Positions 39,173 to 48,180 are shown, counted from the first letter of the stretch. The stretch is 64,000 bases of DNA from CAYRJD01 sp964424585 (GCA_964424585.1 CAYRJD010000010.1:1-64000), one strand, 5' to 3'. The notes: generated by a model not told the origin, from the sequence alone. A program made the numbers and translations.

Positions 39173-40587
39173 TGGCACACATCGACTATTCCGAGCGCAT
39201 TCCCAACAACGTCGACCTGTCTGACGACCGCCGCTTGCGACGTGCCCTCGAGAGCTGGCAGCCGAAGTTCGCGCAGTGGTGGAGCGACCTAGGCCCGGCG
39301 GAGTTCGCGGAGTGCGACGTGTACCTGCGCACCGCGGTCGACGCCGACCAGACGGGCTGGGCGCACTACGGGTTCACCAAGACGCCGGACTATCGGTGGG
39401 GCATCTTCCTCTCGCCGCCCGAGCCCGGCCGCACGGTCGGCTTTGGCGACCGCATCGGCGAAGACGTGTGGCACAGCGTGCCAGGTGAGTTCCGAGCTGA
39501 CCTGCGGCGGCTGATCGTGGTGCAGGGCGACACCGAGCCGGCATCGGTCGAGCAGCAACGACAGCTGGGCGCAACCGCGCCGTCGCTGTATGACCTGCGC
39601 AACTTGTTGCAGATCAACGTGGAAGAGGCTCGCCACCTGTGGGCGATGGTGTACCTGCTGCACGCTCACTTCGGGCGAGACGGGCGCGACGAAGCAGATG
39701 CCTTGTTGGAACGTCACGCCGGCGACGCGGACAACCCCCGCATCTTGGGGGCGTTCAACGAGCGCACCGACGACTGGCTGTCGTTCATGCTGTTCACCTA
39801 CTTCACCGACCGCGACGGCAAGTATCAGCTGGGCGCGCTGCGAGAGTCGGCGTTCGACCCGCTCGCCCGGACGTGCGACTTCATGCTGAAAGAAGAGGCG
39901 CACCACATGTTCGTGGGCGCGAGCGGCATCAGCCGGGTCATAGCTCGCACTTGCGAGTTGATGGCTGCGCACGACACCGACGACGTCGGGCCGCACGGCG
40001 GCGTGAGCCTGGAGATGCTGCAGCGCTACTTAAACTTCCACTATTCGGTGTCGCTTGACCTGTTCGGCGCGGAGGCTTCGACGAATGCCGCCAACTACTA
40101 CGCGGCGGGGCTGAAGGGTCGCTTTGACGAGGCGAGCTACGACGACGACCACGTGCTGACCGACGGGTTCTATGAGGTGGCGACGGTTGACGACGGCGAG
40201 CTGACGACGTTGAGCCGCCCCGCCATCAACTTGGTGAACGCGCAGCTGCGGTCGAGCTACAGCGACGACTGCGAGAAGGGGCTGCGCCGATGGAATCGGG
40301 TGATCGCTGAAGCGGGCGTCGATTTTGAGCTGCGGCTGCCGCACGTGGGCTTCAACCGGCGGGTGGGGTTGTTTGCCGAGGCGAACGTGACACCCGACGG
40401 CCAGGTGGTGGACGACGCCACCTGGGAGGCCGAGCGGGCGCGCTACCTGCCGAGCGACGCCGACCACACGCACGTGGCGTCGCTGATGCAGCGCTGCGTC
40501 GAGCCAGGCCAGATGGCTGGCTGGATCGCCCCGCCGGCGCGCGGCATCAACACCAAGCCGGTCGACTACACCTACGTCAGGCTGTAG
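39172..40587 (+). CDS. boxB: Benzoyl-CoA 2,3-epoxidase, oxygenase subunit
   Basis: Di-iron oxygenase that epoxidises benzoyl-CoA, 471 residues. Metal-ligand motifs are visible: NVEEARHLW (ExxH), ERTDDWLSF, and KEEAHHMF (ExxH). Blocks such as RIPNNVDL near the N-terminus, DYRWGIFLSPPEPG and HVGFNRRVG are typical of BoxB. It needs the reductase BoxA, which is not in this window. Translation is coupled to boxC through TGATG. Confidence 0.93.
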   Translation: MAHIDYSERIPNNVDLSDDRRLRRALESWQPKFAQWWSDLGPAEFAECDVYLRTAVDADQTGWAHYGFTKTPDYRWGIFLSPPEPGRTVGFGDRIGEDVWHSVPGEFRADLRRLIVVQGDTEPASVEQQRQLGATAPSLYDLRNLLQINVEEARHLWAMVYLLHAHFGRDGRDEADALLERHAGDADNPRILGAFNERTDDWLSFMLFTYFTDRDGKYQLGALRESAFDPLARTCDFMLKEEAHHMFVGASGISRVIARTCELMAAHDTDDVGPHGGVSLEMLQRYLNFHYSVSLDLFGAEASTNAANYYAAGLKGRFDEASYDDDHVLTDGFYEVATVDDGELTTLSRPAINLVNAQLRSSYSDDCEKGLRRWNRVIAEAGVDFELRLPHVGFNRRVGLFAEANVTPDGQVVDDATWEAERARYLPSDADHTHVASLMQRCVEPGQMAGWIAPPARGINTKPVDYTYVRL

Positions 40588-40670
40588 CCATCTCTTGGGC
40601 AGACGTCGCTGGCTCTCGGCTCAACTACCAACACTGGGAGCCAGCGAGACGTAGCGACGGCGGGCCGATC

Positions 40671-41375
40671 GTGATGCTGCACGAAGGCCTGGGCTGCGTC
40701 ACGCAGTGGCGCGACCTGCCCGAGCGCCTGGCCGCGCATACCGGCCGACCCGTGCTCGCATACGACCGCAGCGGCTACGGCCGCTCGTCGCCCGAGCCCG
40801 CCACCTACGACGCCGACTTCATGGAGCACGAAGCCGTCGTCGTGCTGCCCGAACTGCTGCACAAACTGGCGGACGATGACGCTTCTGGCTTGAGCGGCCA
40901 ACCCGACGACATGGTGTTCGTGGGCCACTCCGACGGCGCGACGATTGCCCTGCTGGCCGCTGCGTCGGGCGCGGTAGCGCCTGCGGCGGTCGTCGCCATC
41001 GCGCCGCACACGTTCCTAGAGCTGGTCTGCCTGCGCGAGATCGCCGCGCTCGATGCGCACCGCGACAAGCTCATCGACGGCCTCGCCCGCCATCACGACC
41101 GTCCCGAGCTGGTCTTCGACCGCTGGCGCGCCGCCTGGCTCTCGCCCGACTTTGCTGACTGGGACATCCGCGACCAGCTCGCCACCATCGACGCACCCGT
41201 GCTCGCCTTCCAGGGCACCGACGACGCCTACGGTACCGCTGCCCAGATCACCGAAATCACCGACCGCGCCCCCCACGCCCACGGCGAACTCCTGCCCAAC
41301 TGCGGCCACATCGTCCACCGCGACCAACCCCACCGCACCCTCTCACTCATCACCACCTTCCTCAACAGGCTGTAG
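40671..41375 (+). CDS. Alpha/beta hydrolase downstream of boxB
   Basis: A serine hydrolase of at least 234 residues: oxyanion region LHEGLGCVTQWRD, nucleophile in VGHSDGA, acid in FQGTDDAYG, and His in CGHIVHRD. Family-like sequence (WADVAGSRLNYQHWEP) continues upstream in the same frame to about 40590, directly after the boxB stop, but no ATG, GTG, TTG or CTG occurs there. The true start may be a rare codon (ATC at 40590), or the N-terminus may be damaged; I list the first normal start, GTG at 40671. In the box context a benzoyl-CoA thioesterase or ring-cleavage hydrolase role is possible. Confidence 0.7.
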   Translation: MMLHEGLGCVTQWRDLPERLAAHTGRPVLAYDRSGYGRSSPEPATYDADFMEHEAVVVLPELLHKLADDDASGLSGQPDDMVFVGHSDGATIALLAAASGAVAPAAVVAIAPHTFLELVCLREIAALDAHRDKLIDGLARHHDRPELVFDRWRAAWLSPDFADWDIRDQLATIDAPVLAFQGTDDAYGTAAQITEITDRAPHAHGELLPNCGHIVHRDQPHRTLSLITTFLNRL

Positions 41376-41585
41376 GCTGTGGCTTAGCCATCTGGCGCCT
41401 CCGGAGAGCGATCCTTGCGCGTATCTCTCAGGTGTCACCTTTACATCCGTTCGGAAAGGCGGTCCAATGACTGATTGTCACACCAAATGCGGACCTCTGA
41501 GTTGGCCTCAGCGAGCCTGGCACTCGCGTCTCACTGGTCAGGGCCCTGGGCCCATTCCGCCGACGAGCATAGCCACGGAGGCAAC
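41376..41585. other. Intergenic stretch at the edge of the low-GC island
   Basis: 210 bases between the box-locus hydrolase and the transporter. Base composition drops here. A 40-codon reading frame from ATG 41467 has no family features, and I do not call it a gene. GGAGG at the end serves the transporter start. Confidence 0.5.
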
Positions 41586-42931
41586 ATGAACGCTATACAG
41601 CAGGAACAACATCGGCGTGCCCTGCCATCGCTAATGATGCTCCTTTCCGCACTCTGCTTTGCCCCCGTGCCGTTGCTAATACACAAGGGGAGCGTTGACA
41701 CCGCCTGGTGGTTGTTCACGGGCGTGTGGTTGACCTCATACTGCCTGTTCCAAGCACTGGCCCGCTGGCTTTTCCCTCTTGTTCGTCAGCAACTGGCTTC
41801 ACACCAAGAGGAACGCCAGTCTTCCAGTGACCCCCCCCCGCACGATCTACGCCCAATCTACTACAAGATGTAGCTGACGCAAGGCGCTCATATTTCTTGG
41901 TCGGCACGGCCGCCATGGGACACTGGTTTCTGTTTGCCGCGGCGATCACGCTACTCGATCCAGTGATCGCAACAGTCATCTTTGAATTCTGGCCCGTTCT
42001 GTACTCAGTAGTGGGACTCTCCACCATGTGGAGAACCGTAATGCGCCAAGGTAGCCTGAATCGTGCAGCTGCCAGCAATACGCTACTGCTCTTGGTGTTC
42101 GGCGGCACTGCTGTGGCCCTTGCTGTCGCTAGTAGAGGTGTCACAGAGGCGGAGTGGGGACTCCAGAGCTTTCTCGGTGTCCTGCTCGCATTAGCGGCTG
42201 CCACAGGAACTGCGATCAGCAGCGCCTCATTTGCCATGCTAGGCGAGGACGTCGCTCTTCGAGCGATGGATGGTGCCATTGTTGGAGCATCTGGCACTCG
42301 AGAAGACAGCGAGACAAAGCGCATTACCACAACTACCTCTGGCGTCGCCATCGCTCATGGCGCACACGGAATCGCCGCAGTAGTAATGGCGAGCATCTGG
42401 ACTCTCCTCGGAGGATCTCTTCAAGTCGGTGAGGCTGGGGTTGGCTATGCGATTGCTGCCGGAGCCTTGACCTGCTGCGGGAACTGGATGTTTTACCAAG
42501 CCAACCATCTTGCACGAGACAATGAAGGTCAGATATCTGCTCGAATCAATGGGATATTCTATGCAGCACCAGTCATCGGCATCGTGCTGCTTTGGAGATT
42601 TGGCGACAGTACCATACTCTACTGGAACATGCTGATTGCGGGCCTGGCGGGCATCCTCGCCATCAATATGGTGATACATCTTGACCCCGAGGGCATTCGA
42701 CAACCGCGTGCCGACGACAGATACAGTCGCTATTTCCAGTGGCTCACAACTCCTGAGAACTACGGCACCCGTCAAGACCGGCCCCATCCCGTGGCCTCAG
42801 AACAAGAGCGCGGTGTCGCATCCGGCTACACGTCGGCTGTATTGGCCCTATGGACGTGCGGTACCATGGTGCTCCTGCGCGAGGACGTGCTGCCCGATTC
42901 CTGGAGGGTCTGGTCAGTTTCAAGAAATTGA
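41586..42931 (+). pseudogene. EamA/DMT-type transporter, frameshifted at a C9 run
   Basis: About ten hydrophobic segments are encoded, two before and about eight after a frameshift. The first part runs from ATG 41586 (GGAGG 4-5 bases upstream) to a TAG at 41871 in frame 1; the second is open from 41831 to 42931 in another frame that is blocked by TGA at 41828-41830, so the shift must fall at or just after the nine C at 41831-41839. One extra C would restore the frame. The order of segments (for example LLSALCFAPVPLLIH, GVLLALAAATGTAISSASFA) suits a drug/metabolite exporter. Base and codon use are less GC-rich than the neighbours, suggesting transfer. A sequencing error or slippage could equally explain the shift. 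Confidence 0.65.
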
Positions 42932-42974
42932 GACCGCGGACACCCCGCCTGAACTTCGTAAGGCGTATTTCCCC

Positions 42975-43475
42975 ATGCGTATATTGTTGATGTCGGAAAT
43001 GCGGACCAGCACCAATAGGGAACGCATAGAGGTCCTGGCGGAGCTCCTAACGGAGACTGAGACACTGGTGAACCTACGGCAGCAAGGACGTAACTTCGCT
43101 GAACTCGCAGTCCTGTCAATGTTCGCTGCTACCATTAGCGCTCTAGCGATACTTGCTCGTCCTGAGGCTGCGCAAGAGTTGCTGAAGTTTCCTGCTCCTT
43201 TTGCCGCATGGGCGCACGATGTGGCTTCAATGGTAGTTGCTGTTGCCTTTACGTTCCTTGGGTTTGACCTAAGGGACAAGCGTCGAGAGGCTGACTCTCG
43301 ACTGCTCCGCCAAGTGAGTTGGCGGGCTCAGATTCGGCACGGGCAACCGAGTGGATGGAGGCTGCGACTACACGCCTGGAACGATCCTCGCTGGGAGCGA
43401 CTCTTGGCATCTTCGCTGGGCGCATTGCTACTTGCAGGAGCGGTTGTGATGCTGGGGATCAAGTGGATGGGCTAG
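42975..43475 (+). CDS. Hypothetical membrane protein in the low-GC island
   Basis: 166 residues with a charged N-terminal helix (residues about 10-40, ERIEVLAELLTETETLV) and three hydrophobic segments: about 45-67, 75-98 and 142-162. I do not recognise a family. The same frame is open upstream to the transporter end and reads family-like (TADTPPELRKAYFP), so it may once have been the C-terminal part of the transporter, separated by a second frameshift near 42890-42930. ATG at 42975 has only a weak AAGG upstream. Confidence 0.5.
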   Translation: MRILLMSEMRTSTNRERIEVLAELLTETETLVNLRQQGRNFAELAVLSMFAATISALAILARPEAAQELLKFPAPFAAWAHDVASMVVAVAFTFLGFDLRDKRREADSRLLRQVSWRAQIRHGQPSGWRLRLHAWNDPRWERLLASSLGALLLAGAVVMLGIKWMG

Positions 43476-43555
43476 GTGTTGGGAGCCAACAGGGGGCGTG
43501 TGCGACATCAGGGGCAAGCATGGCAGGCGCGGCAGGCGAGACGTCAGGCGGCGGG

Positions 43556-44434
43556 CTAGGCGGTGCCGGTAGTGAGGGCGGCGATGGCGTCGATGGCGAT
43601 CTTGTCGGGCGACTGGAGAGGGCCGAAGTGGCTGAGGCGCGGGTATTCGATGAGCTGTGAGTTGGGTAGCACTTCGTGGGCGGGCACGCCGATGTCGCCG
43701 AAGGTGACGTCGGTGCCGCGTCCGATGACGACCGGCGTGGTCGCACCGGCGATGACGTCGGTCGTGGACGTGTGCTCGCCGCGGTAGGTCGCCGCCTCGA
43801 TATCTGGGTGACAACGCAGCTCGACCGCTCCGTCGTGTGCGTCACGCAACCCGTGGGCCACGTAGCTCGCGAGCGCGTCGGCTCGCACGTGCGCGAACGG
43901 CGGTCGGGTCGCGAAGCGCATGTGTGCCTCGCCGCGCGAGGCAAAGCGCGCTAGGCGTTTCTCGGCCGTCGCGATTAACGGGTTCTCATCTGGGCCGAAC
44001 ACCTCTGCCGGGCGCCACACGACCGGCTCGTATCCGTACATCGCGGCGATCAGCCCCGGGTGGGTCGCGTCGGCTATCAGCAGACATGCGGCGCCGAAGG
44101 AGTGGCCGACGCACCGCAGGGTGCCGTGGGCGATGCCGAGCTGGCCGACAGCCTGATAGAGGTCTTCCGCGAGCGTCGTCCAGCGATAGTCGCCGTCGGG
44201 CGCGGGCGGGCTCCATCCGTGGCCACGCAGGTCGAGCGCGAGCACGCGAAAGTGCTCGGCCAAGCGGTCGGTGAGCGGCCCGTACGTGCGAGCGTTGAAG
44301 CCGGTGGCGTGCACGAACAGCACGGTCTCGCCGCCGCCGCCCAAGTCGTGAACCGCCACTTCGGTGCCGTTGGCGGCGACCATCTTCGGGGCCGGCTCGG
44401 CCGTCTGCGGGCTCGTTTGGCGCGGCTGAGGCAC
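43556..44434 (-). CDS. Alpha/beta hydrolase
   Basis: Serine hydrolase of 292 residues: FVHATGFN oxyanion region, DLRGHG, nucleophile in VGHSFGAA, and the end block RLSHFGPL that carries the His. It is a paralogue of the hydrolase at 48230, which shares the HDLGG, DFRGHG and LSHFGP blocks. GTG at 44434 is chosen because TAACCT ends 8 bases upstream; ATG at 44383 would remove a non-conserved N-terminal stretch. It diverges from the binding-protein gene at 44578. Confidence 0.82.
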   Translation of the reverse strand: MPQPRQTSPQTAEPAPKMVAANGTEVAVHDLGGGGETVLFVHATGFNARTYGPLTDRLAEHFRVLALDLRGHGWSPPAPDGDYRWTTLAEDLYQAVGQLGIAHGTLRCVGHSFGAACLLIADATHPGLIAAMYGYEPVVWRPAEVFGPDENPLIATAEKRLARFASRGEAHMRFATRPPFAHVRADALASYVAHGLRDAHDGAVELRCHPDIEAATYRGEHTSTTDVIAGATTPVVIGRGTDVTFGDIGVPAHEVLPNSQLIEYPRLSHFGPLQSPDKIAIDAIAALTTGTA

Positions 44435-44442
44435 AGGCCGCA

Positions 44443-44448
44443 AGGTTA
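44443..44448 (-). promoter_or_regulatory. -10 box of the hydrolase at 44434 (leaderless)
   Basis: TAACCT on the minus strand, 8 bases before the GTG. Confidence 0.4.
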
Positions 44449-44577
44449 CGGATTTGTTACCGATGGCGGCGGTTGGCAGGAAATCGCCCCAGTGAGCCGC
44501 GAGTGGCTGGTTAGGTTCGCCGCCGACGTTGACTGATGCCCCGCAAGTCGTTGGGCGCACTATGGAAAGGATTTCAC

Positions 44578-45729
44578 ATGTCGACACGAACAACTACCCG
44601 ATGGCTGCTAGCACTGATGGCGGTCGCTCTAGTCGGTGCCGCCTGCGGCAGCAGCGACGACGATGCCGATGACACGTCAGCGGCCAGCGACGATACGACC
44701 GAGATGTCGATGACGCCTGGCGAGGGCACGACCATCACGATGGGTCGGGCCAACTGGTCGACCGGCTACTTCCAGGCCGAGCTCTACCGACAGATGCTGG
44801 GTGAGTTGGGCTACGAGGTGAGCGACCCCGCCGAGCTTGAACTCGCCCCGCAGAACGCGTACGTGGCGATGGCTCAAGGAGACTTCGACTTCTGGGCGAA
44901 CAGCTGGTATCCCGGGCACCTGAGCTGGCTCGATGGCGAGTTGACCGACGGCTCGCAGGTGCGTGAGCACGTGTCAGTTGTCGGCGAAGAGATGATCGCG
45001 GGCGGCCTGCAGGGCATGCTGATCGAGAAGGGCTTCGCGGATGAGTTCGACATACGCACCATCGACGATCTCGACACCAACGCAGCGGCGATAGAGGAGT
45101 TCGACAAGTTCGACTCGTCGCCGGGGAACGGCAGCGCCGACATTTTGGGTTGCCCCGAAAGCTGGACGTGCGACGACATCCTCGAGTCGACCATCGCGTT
45201 CGCTGGGTGGGAGAACATCCAACAAACCAAGGCTGGCTACGACGCGATGTTCGCGCAGGCCGTCAACCAAGCCGCAGACGGCGAGCCCTTCGTCATCTAC
45301 ACCTGGACGCCTTCGGCCTACATCACGCAGCTGATCCCGGGCGAAAACGTCTACTGGGTCGGCATCGAGAACACCCTGGATGACTCCAACCCGCTCGGCG
45401 TGGAAGGCGGCCACGAGTGGGACCAGCGCCCGGGACGCGCACCAATCAGAGCCGAGCTGTGCCCGTCTGCGGAAGACGACCCCGACGGGCTGTGCAAGAT
45501 CGGCTGGGTCGCGGCCGACATCCAGGTGACCGCCAACAACGAGTTCTTGGCCGACAACCCGGCTGCCGAAGAGCTGTTCGAGCAGGTCAAGCTCTCGGTG
45601 ATCGAGGTGTCGCTCGCCAACGTCGAACAAGACGAGGGTGCCGACCCGGCCCAACTCGCCACAACGTGGATCGCGGACAACCGCGCTCTCGTCGACGGCT
45701 GGCTCGACGCAGCGAGGGCGGCCGCCTAG
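44578..45729 (+). CDS. OpuAC-type substrate-binding lipoprotein
   Basis: Glycine betaine/proline-type ABC transporter binding protein, 383 residues. The signal peptide ends in a lipobox (LVGAAC, Cys23), followed by an Asp/Ser-rich linker. The binding domain shows the aromatic residues typical of betaine pockets: NWSTGYFQ, WANSWYPGHLSW and YTWTPSAYI. ATG at 44578 has AAAGGA about 7 bases upstream. No permease or ATPase gene lies next to it, so the partner must be elsewhere. The ligand (betaine, choline or a similar quaternary amine) is inferred from the family. Confidence 0.87.
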   Translation: MSTRTTTRWLLALMAVALVGAACGSSDDDADDTSAASDDTTEMSMTPGEGTTITMGRANWSTGYFQAELYRQMLGELGYEVSDPAELELAPQNAYVAMAQGDFDFWANSWYPGHLSWLDGELTDGSQVREHVSVVGEEMIAGGLQGMLIEKGFADEFDIRTIDDLDTNAAAIEEFDKFDSSPGNGSADILGCPESWTCDDILESTIAFAGWENIQQTKAGYDAMFAQAVNQAADGEPFVIYTWTPSAYITQLIPGENVYWVGIENTLDDSNPLGVEGGHEWDQRPGRAPIRAELCPSAEDDPDGLCKIGWVAADIQVTANNEFLADNPAAEELFEQVKLSVIEVSLANVEQDEGADPAQLATTWIADNRALVDGWLDAARAAA

Positions 45730-45793
45730 AGACGCCCAGCGCCTCCCGTCGCAACACGTCCGGGCTGGCTGACTGCGCGCTAGCGAGACAGCC

Positions 45794-46630
45794 TCAGTCG
45801 GCCAGCTCGGGCAGCGGCATCGGCTTCGTCTCGGCCGACACCTTCGCGAGCCCGCCGTCGACCACCAGCGTCTCGCCGGTGACGTAGCGGGCGGCATCGC
45901 TCGCGAAGAACAGCACGACATCCGCGATGTCATCGGCGAAGCCCCACCGCTTGAGCGCGACCTGCGCCGCCAGATCTTCAATCAGGCCCGGCACTTCGCT
46001 TCGAGCGCGCTCCCAGATCGCGGTCGCAACGAGCCCGGGCGCAATCGAGTTGACGCGGATGCCCTTGGGGCCCCAGTCGGCCGCGAGCGCGCGAGTCATG
46101 CCGTCGACGGCGCCCTTGGTGCCGGCATAGGCGACCCGCCCCAGCGGGCCACGCACCGCGGCGATCGAGCTGATGTTGATGACCGATCCGCCGCCGCGGG
46201 CCGCCATCTGCTCGCCCAGCGCGGCGGTGAGCATCACCAGGCTGCGCACGTTGATCGAAAACACCTCATCGAAGTCGGCCTCGGTCAGCTGGTCGGGCGT
46301 GCGGCGCATCGGAATGCCCGCGTTGTTCACCAACACGTCGACGCCAGGCACCGCCGCCAGCACGTCACGGGCCAGCTCCGCGCCCGCGCCCACCGGCTCG
46401 AGGTCGCTTACCACCACCACCGGCGAGTTGGCGAGCCCGCTCGCGACCCGCTCGAGGTCGTTTGCCGTGCGGCCGGTCAGCACAACCTGCGCGCCCGCCG
46501 CGTCGAGCGCGACCGCGCACGCCTCGCCGATGCCCCGGCTCGCGCCGGTGACCAGCGCGATCTTGTCGTCAAGTCTGAATCTGTCGAGCACGCCAGCCGG
46601 GTCGAGCGGCTGTTCACTCCCCAGTGTCAC
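45794..46630 (-). CDS. Short-chain dehydrogenase/reductase
   Basis: Classical SDR of 278 residues: TGASRGIG, NNAGIPMR, the catalytic Ser in NISSIA, YAGTKGA with Tyr and Lys, and a C-terminal VVDGGLA. The GTG at 46630 overlaps the nitroreductase stop as GTGA, so the two are co-translated. The substrate is unknown; the pairing with a nitroreductase-family flavoprotein suggests a common catabolic task. Confidence 0.86.
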   Translation of the reverse strand: MTLGSEQPLDPAGVLDRFRLDDKIALVTGASRGIGEACAVALDAAGAQVVLTGRTANDLERVASGLANSPVVVVSDLEPVGAGAELARDVLAAVPGVDVLVNNAGIPMRRTPDQLTEADFDEVFSINVRSLVMLTAALGEQMAARGGGSVINISSIAAVRGPLGRVAYAGTKGAVDGMTRALAADWGPKGIRVNSIAPGLVATAIWERARSEVPGLIEDLAAQVALKRWGFADDIADVVLFFASDAARYVTGETLVVDGGLAKVSAETKPMPLPELAD

Positions 46631-47304
46631 GTAGCGGTCGCACCGGTGAACGTCGCGCCGTCGAACGTGTTGACGGTGGTGAACTCCTCAACCGACTTTC
46701 GCCGCAGCTTGGTGATCTGCTTGGTCGGATAGCCGAGCGGCACCATCGCCGCGACCGCGTGGTGCGAAGGCAGCCCGAGCAGCTTCTGCACCTCGGGCTC
46801 GCTGCCCGCCAGGTAGGTGGTGAGCACGCCCGCGAGCCCCTCGGCTCGGGCAGCCAGCAAGACGCTCCACACGAACGGATACACCGAACCGCCGCTGATC
46901 ACGCCGATGCGGTCGAGCCCAGAGTCGAGGCTGGCCACCACCGACAGGTCGACCGAAACCACCAGCACGACCGGCGCGTCAACCATCTCGGCCAAACCTG
47001 GGAAGTCTCGGTTGGTCTTCGCTGCCGCCTCGACATCGACCGACGTCGGGTGGATGGTGTTCCACGGCGCCTCGCCCGCTTCCATCTGCGCCAAGTACAC
47101 CGAAGTAGTCGGCTTGATGAGCGGAACGAACGCCTCGCGGGTGGCGCGGTCGCGCACCACGATGACGTGCCAACCCTGCCGGTTGCCGCCGTTCGGCGCG
47201 AAGCGCGCCTGATCGAGTAGTCGGTAGACGACGTCGTCGCCGACCGGCTGATCTGTCCAGCTGCGACACGAGAACGTCGTGCGCAGCACTTCTTCTATTT
47301 CCAT
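46627..47304 (-). CDS. Nitroreductase-family flavoprotein
   Basis: FMN-dependent oxidoreductase of 225 residues. The FMN phosphate-binding Arg-Ser is in SCRSWTDQPV; APNGGNRQGWH is the second cofactor block; the C-terminal PLGYPTKQ region closes the site. Such proteins reduce nitro compounds, quinones or enones; the true substrate is unknown. ATG at 47304 has no strong ribosome-binding site. It is the first gene of a two-gene operon with the SDR. Confidence 0.86.
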   Translation of the reverse strand: MEIEEVLRTTFSCRSWTDQPVGDDVVYRLLDQARFAPNGGNRQGWHVIVVRDRATREAFVPLIKPTTSVYLAQMEAGEAPWNTIHPTSVDVEAAAKTNRDFPGLAEMVDAPVVLVVSVDLSVVASLDSGLDRIGVISGGSVYPFVWSVLLAARAEGLAGVLTTYLAGSEPEVQKLLGLPSHHAVAAMVPLGYPTKQITKLRRKSVEEFTTVNTFDGATFTGATAT

Positions 47305-47387
47305 GGCCGGTCACTCTGCCACACGCAGCGCCCGTTCGCCAAAAGTGGCGCACCGTCTGTCGCGAGGCGAGCGCCCGGCCGCCCGTC

Positions 47388-48131
47388 TCAGCTAGCCGTG
47401 TGCTGCGCCAGAAACTCAGCGCTGCGCGCCATCGCCGCGCTGCGGCCCGGCTCGATCTTCCACTCTTCGATCAGCTCGGCGTTCTGCGCCAGCTCGACGA
47501 CCTTGCGCGAGATCGCCGGCGGGTGCGCCGGGTCGTTGCCCATCAGCACCAGCAGCGGCGTGGCGACCGACGACACGAACACCTCATCGACGTTGAACAT
47601 GAACTTGCTCTCGTCGTCCCACAAGTTGCGGCGCAGCGCGGCCAACGTGTCTTCGCTGACGTCGCCAGCCTCGGGCGGCAGCTCGGTCGCCCAGCCGGCC
47701 TGCATCTCATAGAACAGCTCGCGGTTGTCGTCGACGCCGATGGGCTGAAAGATGACGCCGCAAGCCACACGCTCGGGTGCCGCTTCGATGAGCCCCATGA
47801 TGAACGGGCCGCCGATGCACATGCCCATCACGGCGAAGCGGTCGATGCCCAAGTGGCTCATCAACGCCAGCTGGTCTTGCGTGTAGGTCGCCCAGCCGTG
47901 GCTAGCGGTGATCGGCGCGCTCGACCGTCCGGCGTTGCGCTGATCCATCACGATGCAGCGGAAGTGGGGGCCGAGTTCGTCCGCCGGATGCCACGGCGCT
48001 TCACGCCAGTACTGCGCCGACGACCGCAGCGCGCCGGCGGCGATCATCAACACTGGGAAGCCGTCGCCGCCGGTGTCGTCATACGCGATGTTGACGGTGC
48101 CGTCGGGCGTGTCTCGGGTGAACGTGGGCAT
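47388..48131 (-). CDS. Alpha/beta hydrolase with Cys nucleophile position
   Basis: A 247-residue alpha/beta hydrolase. The nucleophile elbow reads MGMCIGGP, with Cys where Ser is usual, as in dienelactone hydrolases; MDQRNAGRS and LVLMGNDPAHP mark the rest of the fold. The His near the C-terminus is not sure. A thiol nucleophile points to lactones or thioesters rather than simple esters, but this is inference. ATG at 48131 has GGAGGG about 6 bases upstream. Confidence 0.8.
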   Translation of the reverse strand: MPTFTRDTPDGTVNIAYDDTGGDGFPVLMIAAGALRSSAQYWREAPWHPADELGPHFRCIVMDQRNAGRSSAPITASHGWATYTQDQLALMSHLGIDRFAVMGMCIGGPFIMGLIEAAPERVACGVIFQPIGVDDNRELFYEMQAGWATELPPEAGDVSEDTLAALRRNLWDDESKFMFNVDEVFVSSVATPLLVLMGNDPAHPPAISRKVVELAQNAELIEEWKIEPGRSAAMARSAEFLAQHTAS

Positions 48132-48145
48132 GTTTGGCCCTCCTC

Positions 48146-48180
48146 GGGTAACGGCCTTGGGTAACGGCCTTGGGTAGCGG
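48146..48180. repeat. 13-bp tandem repeat, about 2.7 copies
   Basis: The unit gggtaacggcctt is at 48146-48158 and 48159-48171 and continues to 48180. It lies between two divergent hydrolase genes and has the same unit length and copy number as the repeat at 6332-6366. Confidence 0.75.

Noticed and set aside
41467..41589. 40-codon reading frame before the transporter
   Set aside because: No ribosome-binding site, no motif, and it overlaps the well-supported transporter start.
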